Assembly (NCBI GenBank): GCA_035430165.1
Contig: DAOMGE010000014.1
Location: 1 to 60,867 of the forward strand
Source of the DNA: UBA7239 sp035430165
GTDB lineage: Bacteria > Pseudomonadota > Gammaproteobacteria > Pseudomonadales > UBA7239
Length of the DNA stretch: 60,867 nucleotides
Direction: 5' to 3'
This document shows positions 33,745 to 42,751 of the stretch, piece by piece. Below the pieces are notes generated by a model. It ran no database searches. It was not told where the DNA came from and was given only the letters and a program-made list of their open reading frames with translations. Each line of letters begins with the position of its first letter. Position 1 is the stretch's first letter. A program made the translations under genes and the position numbers.

Positions 33745-35448
33745 GTGACAAAGATATCCAATGATGTTGTAGTCGATGTGCTGGTCGTCGGCAGTGGTGC
33801 GGGTGGCATGACGGCCGCCATTACTGCGCATGACCAGGGTCTGGAAACCTTGCTGATTGAAAAAGCCGATGTGTTTGGTGGTACCTCGGCGATGTCGGGT
33901 GGCGTGGTCTGGATTCCGGATAATCACTTGATGAAAAAAACCGGCATCAAGGATTCTCCCGCTGAAGCCATGGCGTACCTGCAAGCGCTCACCGCCGGTG
34001 AAGTGCCTGTTGCCAAGTTGCAGGCTTATGTATCACGCGCACCGGAGATGTTGCGCTATCTCGAGCGGCATACCTTTACCCGTTTCAATCCGGCAACCGA
34101 ATATGCGGATTACTATGCGCATCAGCCTGGCTATAAACCCGGTGCGCGTTCGCTGGATCCCAAACCGTTCAGTTTGCGCCGGTTAAAAAAACATGGTGAT
34201 GAAATTCGTCTGCCTTCTACGCGTGGAATTTTCGGTCGCATCAATATGACGGCGATAGAGGCGCACAACATCACGCGCTCCGCCACCGCGCGCAATTTTT
34301 TTATTTTGTGGCGATTGCTCGTGCACTTTCTCGACATTCCTTACCGGCTGCAAGGCAAGCGCGACAACCGACTGGTGTTGGGTCAGTCCTTGACAGGTAG
34401 CCTGCGGGCTTCCATGTTAAAGCGCGACATGCCGTTGTGGCTGAATACCGGACTTGATGAATTGATAATCGAAAACGGGCGTGTTGCGGGCGTTCTTGCT
34501 CATCGTGAAGGTAAACCGGTAACGATTCGGGCACGTAAAGGTGTCATTCTTGCCTGCGGTGGGTTTGGAAAAAATGCCGGGATGCGCCAGCAATACCAGC
34601 AACAACCGATTGGTGCTGAATGGAGTAGTGCCAATCCGTTTGATAGGGGCGATGGCATTCTGGCTGGCGAAAAAATTGGCGCACAACTCGCGTTCATGCA
34701 TTGTGCGTGGTGGAGTCCGAGTATCATTTTGCCCAATGGAAATCCTGAAGCATTGATCATCGGCAAGTCATTACCTGGTGGTATTTTTGTTAATCAGGCG
34801 GGGCAGCGTTTTACTAATGAAGCAGCACCTTATGAAGATGTGGTGAAAGCGCAATACCGTGCCAATACCGTTTCCCCATCGATTCCCTGTTATATGATTT
34901 TTGATGCGCGTCACCGCAATCATTACACTCTGGCGAATGGCAGGATTTATCCGGGCAAGATGCAGCCCGATGACAGGATTCCTGAAGAATTCAGGAATTC
35001 GGATTTTTTTATCAAGGCGGATTCACTGGAAGCGCTGGCGCAGAAAACGGGTATCGATGCCAATGGGTTGCGCGCGAGCATCGAGCGTTTCAATCGCTTT
35101 GCCGAAACCGGTAAAGACGAGGATTTCCAGCGCGGTGAAACAGCACAAGATTGTTATTACTCCGATCCTGAAACCGGCTACCCGAATCCGACACTGGCTC
35201 CCATACGTGAAGCGCCTTTCTACTGCATCAAAATCTGGCCGGGTGATCTCGGTACGAAAGGCGGTTTGAAAACCGATGAGGCCGCACGCGTACTCGACAC
35301 ATCTGATAATCCGATACCGGGTTTGTATGCGACAGGAAATGCATCTGGCGCTGTGATGGGCAACTCGTATCCGGGTGCGGGATCTACACTGGGACCCGCG
35401 ATGACGTTTGGTTATCTGGCGGCGCTGGATATGTCAGCAAAGGCGTGA
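33745..35448 (+). CDS. FAD-dependent oxidoreductase of the 3-ketosteroid delta-1-dehydrogenase family
   Basis: A 567-residue flavoprotein. The FAD-binding motif VVGSGAGGMTAAITA is near residue 12, followed by EKADVFGGTSAMSGG. The C-terminal NSYPGAGSTLGPAMTFGYLAA keeps the tyrosine and the glycine four residues later that are catalytic in KstD. The family introduces a C1-C2 double bond in 3-ketosteroids, opening the way to ring cleavage; related members act on other 3-keto compounds. GTG start. Its 3' end overlaps the convergent reductase gene by 15 bases. Confidence 0.85.
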   Translation: MTKISNDVVVDVLVVGSGAGGMTAAITAHDQGLETLLIEKADVFGGTSAMSGGVVWIPDNHLMKKTGIKDSPAEAMAYLQALTAGEVPVAKLQAYVSRAPEMLRYLERHTFTRFNPATEYADYYAHQPGYKPGARSLDPKPFSLRRLKKHGDEIRLPSTRGIFGRINMTAIEAHNITRSATARNFFILWRLLVHFLDIPYRLQGKRDNRLVLGQSLTGSLRASMLKRDMPLWLNTGLDELIIENGRVAGVLAHREGKPVTIRARKGVILACGGFGKNAGMRQQYQQQPIGAEWSSANPFDRGDGILAGEKIGAQLAFMHCAWWSPSIILPNGNPEALIIGKSLPGGIFVNQAGQRFTNEAAPYEDVVKAQYRANTVSPSIPCYMIFDARHRNHYTLANGRIYPGKMQPDDRIPEEFRNSDFFIKADSLEALAQKTGIDANGLRASIERFNRFAETGKDEDFQRGETAQDCYYSDPETGYPNPTLAPIREAPFYCIKIWPGDLGTKGGLKTDEAARVLDTSDNPIPGLYATGNASGAVMGNSYPGAGSTLGPAMTFGYLAALDMSAKA

Positions 35449-36483
35449 GCCTGCTATGCCCATCACAAAATCTGCACCAAATGCCATGGCTGGTGTTTGT
35501 GTGCCTGCAGATGCACGTCCTGCCAGTACGTCGTTAACGCAAGCCAGCGATGAATACGCAGTGAACTGATAACCTTCTGCGACATCCAGAAGCAGTTCGA
35601 TCGATTGTCCTTGTGCATTGCTCACGCGCCCCCACAACTTGCTGGTGCCAGCTGCACGTGCTGCTGCATCCGGGCCTTTCACATATTTGTCGACAAGCCG
35701 ATTCAAAAAATGTTGCGCAGACGGTTTTGCCATCAGTGGTGTAACCGGGCTGAACAGACGACTGATGATCGCTGCCGGTTTGGGTGTGGCGGTATACACC
35801 ACAATGTTCGGGATGCGCGTTGAATAAAACGCCGTGCTGATATCGCCCCAGGGAATACTCATGCAATAGAGTGTGCGATCAGAAAAGCGAATCATTTTGC
35901 GCAAATGTGCAGATGGCACAGTGACAACTTTGCCATTAACGCGAATTTTTCCGCCATCACCCAATATCTGTACCATGGTTTTGCAAGTGCCCGGGCTGAT
36001 GCCGCCGTCGCCGGCAAAGGCGAGCTCCAGATGCGTGGCGTCGGGCATTTTTTTGGCCAGCATATTCGCGAGACAATCTGTGGGCACCACATCAAATCCC
36101 ACGCCGGGCATCAACACCACGCCTGCAGCTTTTGCTTGCGCATCCAGTGATTGAATCGCATCAAAAACGGAAATCTCGCCAGTAATATCCAGATAATGCG
36201 TTTTTGTTTTCAAACAGGCATTGACGAATGGCGCGCTCGTCGCAGAAAACGGGCCAGCGTGTAATAGCACGAGTTCTATATCCTGCAATGCTGCGTCAAT
36301 GTCGTGCGCATTTTCTAGCGAAAAACATCGCCATTCCAGCCCGAGTTTTTCGGCGATGGGTTTGATCTCGCTTTCACGTCGCCCGGCAAGGACAGGTCGC
36401 ATACCCCGTTCGACAGCGATTTCAGCGGTGATACGGCCTGTGTAGCCATTTGCACCGTAGAGCATCCAGCGTGGTGTTGTCAT
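35434..36483 (-). CDS. saccharopine dehydrogenase-like NAD(P)-binding oxidoreductase
   Basis: A 349-residue protein. It begins with a Rossmann motif, LYGANGYTGRITAE, followed by VLAGRRESE, and continues with THYLDITGE and MPGVGFDVVPTD, the pattern of the saccharopine dehydrogenase/trans-acting enoyl reductase group. Relatives reduce unsaturated polyketide or lipid chains, but the reaction here is unknown. A start 31 codons upstream is possible but would run into the terminator and lacks similarity. It is transcribed toward the KstD-like gene and separated from the thiolase operon by the terminator at 36.5 kb. Confidence 0.8.
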   Translation of the reverse strand: MTTPRWMLYGANGYTGRITAEIAVERGMRPVLAGRRESEIKPIAEKLGLEWRCFSLENAHDIDAALQDIELVLLHAGPFSATSAPFVNACLKTKTHYLDITGEISVFDAIQSLDAQAKAAGVVLMPGVGFDVVPTDCLANMLAKKMPDATHLELAFAGDGGISPGTCKTMVQILGDGGKIRVNGKVVTVPSAHLRKMIRFSDRTLYCMSIPWGDISTAFYSTRIPNIVVYTATPKPAAIISRLFSPVTPLMAKPSAQHFLNRLVDKYVKGPDAAARAAGTSKLWGRVSNAQGQSIELLLDVAEGYQFTAYSSLACVNDVLAGRASAGTQTPAMAFGADFVMGIAGSRLC

Positions 36484-36523
36484 GCCTGAAAATCCTTGTC
36501 GAAATTTTCCTGAAAGTGTAGCG

Positions 36524-36554
36524 AAAAAAAACCCGGCATGTGCCGGGTTTTTTG
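36524..36554. terminator. bidirectional terminator-like hairpin
   Basis: AACCCGGCA and TGCCGGGTT form a perfect stem, with an A run on the left and a T run on the right. On the minus strand it could end transcription of the thiolase operon before the reductase gene. Confidence 0.7.
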
Positions 36555-36564
36555 TTTTACTTTG

Positions 36565-36602
36565 ACTCTCTCCCATTTCGGGAGAGAGTGGCGCGTAGCG
36601 CC
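36565..36602. repeat. paired palindromes, possible REP-like intergenic element
   Basis: ACTCTCTCCC-ATTTC-GGGAGAGAGT (36565-36589) is a perfect ten-base stem. It is followed at once by GGCGC-GTA-GCGCC (36590-36602). The pair sits between the terminator and the thiolase stop codon. The form resembles dispersed intergenic repeats, but no second copy occurs in this window. Confidence 0.5.
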
Positions 36603-36612
36603 GCGAGAGGGC

Positions 36613-37782
36613 TCAGGGTTTATCCGAACCCACAATCCACATCGAGAAGAACTGCGCGCCACCACCGTAAGCGTGGCCGAGTGCTTTCTTCGCGCCTGGC
36701 ACCTGGCGATCACCCGCCATGCCGCGTACTTGCAATGCAGATTCGGCAAAGCGGATCATGCCTGAAGCGCCGATCGGGTTGGTAGAAAGTACGCCGCCCG
36801 AGCAGTTCCACGGAATGTCGCCACCCTGGTCGAGTGACGTCGCACCGCTGTCGGTCAGCTTCCAGCCTTCACCCACGTCGGCGAAGCCCAGGTTTTCCAG
36901 CCACATCGGTTCGTACCATGAAAACGGTACGTACACTTCCGCCATGTCCAGCTCTTTGCGTGGATTGGTAATGCCGGCTTGCGAGTACACATCTTTCGCG
37001 CAGTCGATACCGGCTTGCGGGTTTACTTCCTCGCGCCACGGGTACATGGTTGGCTCGGAACGCATTGCAGTGCCGTGAATCCACGCCGGTTTGTTCGGTG
37101 CTTTTTTCGCGAGATCTTCGTTGCAAAGCACCATCGCACACGCGCCGTCAGAAGATGGGCACACTTCCGAGAAACGCAGGGGTTCCCACAACATCATCGC
37201 CGCCATGTATTTGTCGAGATCCAGGTTTTCTTCCGGCTCATGCATGTGCGCGTGCGGGTTTTTCAGGGCGTGGCGACGATCTTTCAGTGCGACCTTGCAA
37301 CCGATGTCATCCGGTGCGCCGGTGCGGCGCATGTATTCGCGAATGATCGGTGCGAAGAAACCGCCAGCGCCCGCGTTCAAGTGCGGCGAAAACGGTTGCT
37401 GTGAAGACAGTGCCCACATCGCATTGGATTCAGACTGTTTTTCGTATGCCAGTGTCAGTACACGATTGAACATGCCGCTCTGGATGTAAGACGCTGCAAC
37501 GATGGCCGTAGAACCACCGACTGAACCGGCGGTGTGCACGCGCAACATCGGCTTGCCTACGCAACCCAGCGCATCGGCGAGATACAGCTCCGGCATTACC
37601 ACACCTTCGAAGAAGTCGGGTGCCTTGCCGATGATGACTGCGTCAATATCAGCCCAGGTGCAGCCGGCATCGTTCAGTGCATTTTGCGCAGCTTCACGGA
37701 CGAGGCCAGCCATGGATTTCTTGATTTTGGATTTGTAGCGTTCGGTCTGGCCGATACCTACGATGGCACAAGGATTACCCAT
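36613..37782 (-). CDS. thiolase-fold lipid-transfer protein, probable aldolase-type
   Basis: A 389-residue member of the SCP-x/Ltp thiolase group. At the place of the thiolase nucleophile cysteine the sequence reads VHTAGSVGGSTA, with no cysteine, and the usual GHP motif near the C-terminus reads LSTNPIGASG (His to Asn). Such losses are expected in Ltp-type steroid side-chain aldolases rather than true thiolases. A GGAGGG ribosome site fixes the start at 37782. It is the last gene of a four-gene minus-strand operon with another thiolase-fold protein and two DUF35 partners, and begins one base after its neighbour's stop. Confidence 0.83.
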   Translation of the reverse strand: MGNPCAIVGIGQTERYKSKIKKSMAGLVREAAQNALNDAGCTWADIDAVIIGKAPDFFEGVVMPELYLADALGCVGKPMLRVHTAGSVGGSTAIVAASYIQSGMFNRVLTLAYEKQSESNAMWALSSQQPFSPHLNAGAGGFFAPIIREYMRRTGAPDDIGCKVALKDRRHALKNPHAHMHEPEENLDLDKYMAAMMLWEPLRFSEVCPSSDGACAMVLCNEDLAKKAPNKPAWIHGTAMRSEPTMYPWREEVNPQAGIDCAKDVYSQAGITNPRKELDMAEVYVPFSWYEPMWLENLGFADVGEGWKLTDSGATSLDQGGDIPWNCSGGVLSTNPIGASGMIRFAESALQVRGMAGDRQVPGAKKALGHAYGGGAQFFSMWIVGSDKP

Positions 37783-37783
37783 C

Positions 37784-38851
37784 TTATTTACCCTCCAATA
37801 CAGCGACCAGATTCTGTTGCAGGCAGGCACCGGACGTTGCGTGTGCAACACCGCGGTTCGCTTCGCCATTCATGATGCGTGTGGCAACGGCGCCAATGCG
37901 ATCCAGGCCGGCAGACATGAAAATGTTGCCAGCAAGTGGGCCGCCTGACGGGTTGATCACAGTGCTGTCATCCAGGCCAAGCGCTTCTTTCAACAGCAGT
38001 TCCTGGTGACTGAACGGTGCATGCAGTTCAGCGATATCCACCTTGCCTTTTTTCACGCCAGCTTTTTCGCCGGCAATGCGGGTGGACATGGACGTCGTGA
38101 GATCGCGTGTGCCGAGCTGGTGTGACTCGATGCGGTGATCGATACCGGTGATATAAACCGGGCGCTTGCCCGTGCCGGCCAATACTTTTTCTGCCACGTC
38201 TCGTGTGGCGAGAATCAACGCAGACGCGCCGTCAGTGATTGGCGGGCAATCGTGTTTGCGCAGCGGGGAAGACAGTGTCGGTTCCGCGAGCAGTTGCTCA
38301 ACCGTGTAATCACCTTTCAACTGTGCATTCGGATTGGCTTTGGCATGCTGGCGACTTTTTGCCACGACTTCAGCCATTTGTTTTTCTGTGATTTTTCCGG
38401 CGTCCATCATGGCGCGTGCTTGCAGTGCTGCCATGCTGATCTGGTCGGGCCACAGCGGTTGTGTATAGTACGGGTCAAGTTGCAGGGCCAGCACTTCGTG
38501 CATCGGACCGTGCGAGCTTTTGCCGAAACCATAGATCAGCGCCGTATTGAAATGGCCGGTCTGCATTTTCAGCCAGGCTTCGTAAAGCGCCCAGGCCGCA
38601 TCCATTTCCACGTGCGACTCGGAAATCGGTGGCACCGCGCCGAGTGCGTCGAGTGCACCGACAAATGCGAACGCTGCACCGCCGAGATAATCGCAACTGC
38701 CGGAGCAGGTGAATTCGATATCGTCTTTGGTAAAACCGATCTGGTCTTTCGCGGCTTGCACCGCTTCCATCACCAGCTCTACGTCATTTTTTGCACCAGC
38801 ATCACGCACCATCGGCGTCTGGTGATAGGCAATAATCGCTATCTCACGCAT
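37784..38851 (-). CDS. thiolase-fold protein, partner of the preceding one
   Basis: A 355-residue thiolase-superfamily protein. The region equivalent to the nucleophile reads HVEMDAAWALYEAW, without cysteine, and the C-terminal histidine motif reads GGPLAGNIFMSAG. The N-terminal IAIIAYHQTP and PPITDGASALIL blocks confirm the fold. It probably forms a mixed complex with the 36613 product and DUF35 proteins, acting on an acyl-CoA. It overlaps the upstream DUF35 gene by eight bases, so the operon is tightly coupled. Confidence 0.82.
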   Translation of the reverse strand: MREIAIIAYHQTPMVRDAGAKNDVELVMEAVQAAKDQIGFTKDDIEFTCSGSCDYLGGAAFAFVGALDALGAVPPISESHVEMDAAWALYEAWLKMQTGHFNTALIYGFGKSSHGPMHEVLALQLDPYYTQPLWPDQISMAALQARAMMDAGKITEKQMAEVVAKSRQHAKANPNAQLKGDYTVEQLLAEPTLSSPLRKHDCPPITDGASALILATRDVAEKVLAGTGKRPVYITGIDHRIESHQLGTRDLTTSMSTRIAGEKAGVKKGKVDIAELHAPFSHQELLLKEALGLDDSTVINPSGGPLAGNIFMSAGLDRIGAVATRIMNGEANRGVAHATSGACLQQNLVAVLEGK

Positions 38852-39371
38852 GTTTAAATGCCTCCACTTCTTTCAGGCGCTTGGCCTTCAATTCATCGAT
38901 ATTGAACGGGGCTTCACCTGCAATCGGCTGGAAATACTCGATATTGTTGAAGGTGTAATCCCATTCACTCTTGTCGCGCCACACTGCTTTCACGCGTGTG
39001 CCGATTTTTACGTCCTTGTTGTCGCAACCGGACACGAGGTGGATAAATGTCTGGTCCGAGTTATCCAGCACCATGTTGGCGACGATGAATGGAGGCTGTA
39101 CTTTTGAATTTGGAATCGGGATGTAGACAACGGTGAAGCTGATGACAGTTGCGGTTTCCGGCAATGTCACTTCTTCTGTCGTCGGCGTGCCGGTTTCCGG
39201 GTCAGCACCACGGGGTGGCACAATCACCTTGCCGGTGACAGACGAGCGTTGTCCAACCAGTTTGCCTTCCTTGATGGAACGCAGGAAGTTGGAGGTGGCG
39301 CGGCCGGCCGCAAAGCTGTATTGCATGTACACCGGTGAATCAATGATTTCGACGGGCTTTTGTTCGCTCAT
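38844..39371 (-). CDS. DUF35 OB-fold protein lacking zinc-ribbon cysteines
   Basis: A 175-residue protein. Residues about 20-60 occupy the place of the DUF35 rubredoxin-like zinc ribbon but contain no cysteine (SVTGKVIVPPRGADP); the OB-fold follows (about 65-150). The C-terminal tail is helical and charged. DUF35 proteins are obligate partners of thiolase-fold enzymes, for example ChsH2 with Ltp2. A GAGGAG ribosome site supports the ATG at 39371. The gene lies between the second DUF35 gene and the thiolase-fold pair. Confidence 0.8.
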   Translation of the reverse strand: MSEQKPVEIIDSPVYMQYSFAAGRATSNFLRSIKEGKLVGQRSSVTGKVIVPPRGADPETGTPTTEEVTLPETATVISFTVVYIPIPNSKVQPPFIVANMVLDNSDQTFIHLVSGCDNKDVKIGTRVKAVWRDKSEWDYTFNNIEYFQPIAGEAPFNIDELKAKRLKEVEAFKHA

Positions 39372-39382
39372 GGCATCTCTCC

Positions 39383-39847
39383 TCAAGCCGGTTCAAAGCA
39401 TTCGATGTCAGTGATGAAGCCGCGACGATCCGCAGCCCAGCGCACTTTCACTTTCATGCCGGTTTTCATGTTGGCTTCAGCGCCCGCGTCCACCTTGTGC
39501 AGCAGGCTGGTATCGGCGCCATCGATCTGGATCAGCGCCCAGGCGAACGGCTGGGTCAGGACGTGCTTGGGATGTGGCTTGCTGATCCAGCTCCAGGTCT
39601 TGACGGTACCGGTAGATGGCAGGTCGACCATCTCGCTCAACTCTTCCGAGGTTTGCGGGTCGTACTCGGTCGGTGGGCAGATCACTTTGCCATTGCTGCC
39701 CTTGATGCCGACGATCTTGCCGTCGCGCAGTCCGGTCAGGAAGGCGCCGATCACCGGGCCGACAGAGCGCGTGTAGGTGAAACCCAGTTCAAAGCCATCA
39801 CGCAACACGTCGTCATCGTGCTGGGCAGCGGCATGTGGATTAGCCAT
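39383..39847 (-). CDS. DUF35 OB-fold protein with degenerate zinc ribbon
   Basis: A 154-residue protein and the first gene of the operon. The zinc-ribbon place holds a single cysteine (GKVICPPTEYDPQT), not four, followed by the OB-fold (about 70-154). It resembles the 38844 product in order and size, suggesting duplication and assembly of a complex with two thiolase-fold and two DUF35 subunits. An AGGAGAA ribosome site precedes the ATG. It ends 12 bases before the next gene. Confidence 0.82.
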   Translation of the reverse strand: MANPHAAAQHDDDVLRDGFELGFTYTRSVGPVIGAFLTGLRDGKIVGIKGSNGKVICPPTEYDPQTSEELSEMVDLPSTGTVKTWSWISKPHPKHVLTQPFAWALIQIDGADTSLLHKVDAGAEANMKTGMKVKVRWAADRRGFITDIECFEPA

Positions 39848-40113
39848 GCGTGTTCTCCTGTAGTTGATAAAGTAATTAATAAAATCAGTGTGTTGGGATG
39901 CTATCTTGCCGTACAGCCTCAGGTTTGCATCCGTATGAATTTGTTAGGGAAAACGTTCAGTCAGGCCAGATTTCAGTCGAGGCTCAGGGTAGAGATTCGG
40001 TTAGGCACTGTCCACTACGATTTGTGCGTACAGCAGATGGTAATGTATGTTTAATCATACAGTTATGGACGTGCGTCATGTGGTTGTGCCAACGTTGTCG
40101 AAGGAGTTTTGCT

Positions 40114-41883
40114 GTGAACGGTTTAACAAAACCTGAACGCTACTTGAAAGGTTTACTGCTGCTGGCACTGGTGATGGCTACAGGCGTGTTTCTGGCGACA
40201 CTCTCCGGCAGTATCCGTTTCCTGCGTCCCGGCCCGGGATTTGATTACTGGACGGGTGCCATGCCGTTTTTGAAATCTGCAGTTGATGGCCCGTTCCAGT
40301 GGCCATTGTTGTGGGAAATGTACGGTGGCGCTTACAGCATGGTACTGGGGCGCCTGATGTTCCTCGCTGAATGGTACCTGGGAAATTTCCGCAATTACTG
40401 GATGCTGGGTTCGGAATGGCTGGCCCTCATTGCAACAGGCGCGATCGCGTTGCGCGCTGTGTGGCAAGAAACCAATCTCGATACCGCGTCACGTTATTTG
40501 TGTGTCGTGCTGGTGATTCTGGCTTGTGGTTCAGGCCAACATATGAACAACCTGTCTTACACCTTCAATGCACCATCTACTGGTAGCGTGGTGTATTGCC
40601 TGTTGTTTATTGTCGGTGTGTATCAATCTGTTACGCACACGGAAAAATCCTTTCAGGTGCGTGGTGTGCTGTTATCAACAGTGTCTGCTGTTTTGTTGGC
40701 GGCATCCATATTCAGTTTGCCTTCGTTGTTCGCAACATGGTGTGCGTTGGCACTGGCGTTTCGATTGCACAGGCGCAATAGCTTGCTGGTGGCAGCCTTG
40801 ATCACTGCGGCGACACTCCTGTATGCGAGCCAGATGCCACCGGTTGGTGTACTGAAAACGCATTTCACACTGGGTATAGGACCGCAAGCACCGGGCGATG
40901 TAACCGTCTGGACGCTTTTTTATTACATCGGTTTGTTTGTCTTGCAGTACGTTGGTGCGCCGGCAGCAGAATATTCCATGTGGATCGATACGCTGTTTGG
41001 CGCGGTCTGTGTTGCAGGTTTATTGTGTTTCTTGTGGAAAAAAATCCTGGTGGATGAACAGCCTGCCAGTTTACTGGTATGGCTGGTTCTGGGTTATACC
41101 GCGTATTTGCTGTCGTTGGCGTTGTGTACCGCCATAGGGCGAGTGGGTTCTGATGCAATGATCGCACCGCGCTATCGTTCATATGTGATGCCGCTCCTGA
41201 TGTTTGCAGGTATTGCCGCAGTGTATGTACTGCAGAACTGCAAGACATGGTGGCGCACCGCAGGTTCAGCGTGCCTGATAGTAATAGCATTCGCGGTGGT
41301 GTTGCCGGCGCACAACCGTTTGCTGCAGCAGTTCAGCAAGGAATACGATGATTACGTCACACCGTTTGTGGCGATGTCCCTGGGTATTACGCACAGCGAT
41401 GTGGTGCATCAGGCGCGGTGGGGTGTGTGGTGGGCTGCAGACAACAAGCAGATGCTTGAATACCGGGATTTCTTGCGTGATCACCGCAAAGCGATTTACG
41501 CCGAGCCGTATTTCCGTCAGGTGGGACAATCATTGTCACTGCCGGTCGCCGCACCCGATGACACCAGATTGCCCTCTGTCATTGAACGTTTGCCGGGTGG
41601 TGGTTACCAATGGAAATCGACAACAGAAACCTGCGATGCCGACGGACGAATCGCACTGGTGAACGAACAGGGTCTGGTTGTCGGTGCAGGGTTGGTCAGT
41701 CGCGCCATGCCCGACAAGGACTGGCGTGTGAACTATGAGGTTTTCCTGCCGCTGTGCCAGAAAAATTATCCCGCAGCGTGGATTGCCTATTTACCTGTCG
41801 GGACACGTGCAGGCGAGAAGGTGACTGCGGTTGCATTTGACGGAGGCAAGCCGGTTGTATTGGCACGTGCAGTGATGCCATGA
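40114..41883 (+). CDS. unidentified multispanning membrane protein
   Basis: A 589-residue protein with roughly ten hydrophobic helices in the first 470 residues and a hydrophilic C-terminal part of about 120 residues, probably periplasmic. The first helix (about 15-35) is followed by a large loop with GPGFDYWTGAMPF. The layout resembles GT-C type glycosyltransferases, but no DxD or other family motif is clear. A GAAGGAG ribosome site favours GTG 40114; an ATG at 40078 is the alternative. It stands alone between divergent and unrelated genes. I do not recognise the family. Confidence 0.7.
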   Translation: MNGLTKPERYLKGLLLLALVMATGVFLATLSGSIRFLRPGPGFDYWTGAMPFLKSAVDGPFQWPLLWEMYGGAYSMVLGRLMFLAEWYLGNFRNYWMLGSEWLALIATGAIALRAVWQETNLDTASRYLCVVLVILACGSGQHMNNLSYTFNAPSTGSVVYCLLFIVGVYQSVTHTEKSFQVRGVLLSTVSAVLLAASIFSLPSLFATWCALALAFRLHRRNSLLVAALITAATLLYASQMPPVGVLKTHFTLGIGPQAPGDVTVWTLFYYIGLFVLQYVGAPAAEYSMWIDTLFGAVCVAGLLCFLWKKILVDEQPASLLVWLVLGYTAYLLSLALCTAIGRVGSDAMIAPRYRSYVMPLLMFAGIAAVYVLQNCKTWWRTAGSACLIVIAFAVVLPAHNRLLQQFSKEYDDYVTPFVAMSLGITHSDVVHQARWGVWWAADNKQMLEYRDFLRDHRKAIYAEPYFRQVGQSLSLPVAAPDDTRLPSVIERLPGGGYQWKSTTETCDADGRIALVNEQGLVVGAGLVSRAMPDKDWRVNYEVFLPLCQKNYPAAWIAYLPVGTRAGEKVTAVAFDGGKPVVLARAVMP

Positions 41884-41952
41884 AAAACAGACAGCCATAA
41901 AAAAACCTGTACAATCAAACCAGCAGATACAGGATTTCGGGGGGAATCGGGT

Positions 41953-42723
41953 ATGTGTCAGTTGTTTGGCATGAGCAGCAGGCAACCTGCTTCCGTGCAG
42001 TTTTCACTGGAAGGTTTTGTGCGTCGCGGCGGCGACACTGACCATCACGCCGATGGCTGGGGTATCGCCTTCTTTGAAGATCGCGGCTGCAAGGTTTTCA
42101 TGGATGAGTTGCCCTCGGTGGTTTCGCCGGTCGCTGAAAAAATCTGTCGCGATCCTATCAAGTCCCGCCATGTCATTGCCCATGTCAGGAAGGCCACGCA
42201 CGGCCCGGTTGCACTCGCCAATTGCCATCCGTTTACCCGGGAGCTCTGGGGTCGCCAGTGGGCGTTTGCCCACAATGGCAAACTCGATGCGTTCCACCCT
42301 GCACTGCAAGGAAACTATACGCCGCTGGGTGAAACCGACAGCGAGCTGGCGTTTTGCCTGATCCTGCAAAACCTCCGCGAACATTTCGGGTGTGTGGCGC
42401 CATCACTCGCGGCCTTGCATGAAAAGCTGCAATCGCTGTCTGCGAAAATTACCGAATCCGGTCCGTTCAATTATTTGTTATCCGAAGGTGAACACCTGTT
42501 TGCCTATTGCACAACGGCGTTGAGTTCAGTGCAGCGGCAGGCGCCGTTTGGCCGTGTGCAGCTGGTGGATTGTGAGGCGGAAATCGATTTGTCGCATCAC
42601 AACCAGCTGGACGATTGCATGACACTGATCGCTACCCAGCCACTCACACACAACGAGAACTGGGAGCAATTTACGCCCGGTGAATTACGCTTGTTTGCTA
42701 GCGGGCAACAAGTGCCTCTCTGA
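41953..42723 (+). CDS. class II glutamine amidotransferase (YafJ-like)
   Basis: A 256-residue protein with Ntn-hydrolase glutaminase features: nucleophile Cys2 in MCQLFGMSS, then HADGWGIAFF, HVRKATHGPV and FAHNGKLD, all expected for glutamine binding and the oxyanion hole. It has only the glutaminase domain, so a partner or an unknown acceptor is needed. The E. coli counterpart YafJ has no firm function. A G-rich ribosome site precedes the ATG at 41953. Confidence 0.88.
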   Translation: MCQLFGMSSRQPASVQFSLEGFVRRGGDTDHHADGWGIAFFEDRGCKVFMDELPSVVSPVAEKICRDPIKSRHVIAHVRKATHGPVALANCHPFTRELWGRQWAFAHNGKLDAFHPALQGNYTPLGETDSELAFCLILQNLREHFGCVAPSLAALHEKLQSLSAKITESGPFNYLLSEGEHLFAYCTTALSSVQRQAPFGRVQLVDCEAEIDLSHHNQLDDCMTLIATQPLTHNENWEQFTPGELRLFASGQQVPL

Positions 42724-42751
42724 AGAAGGTGCCGCTTTGAGCAATGGCGTG

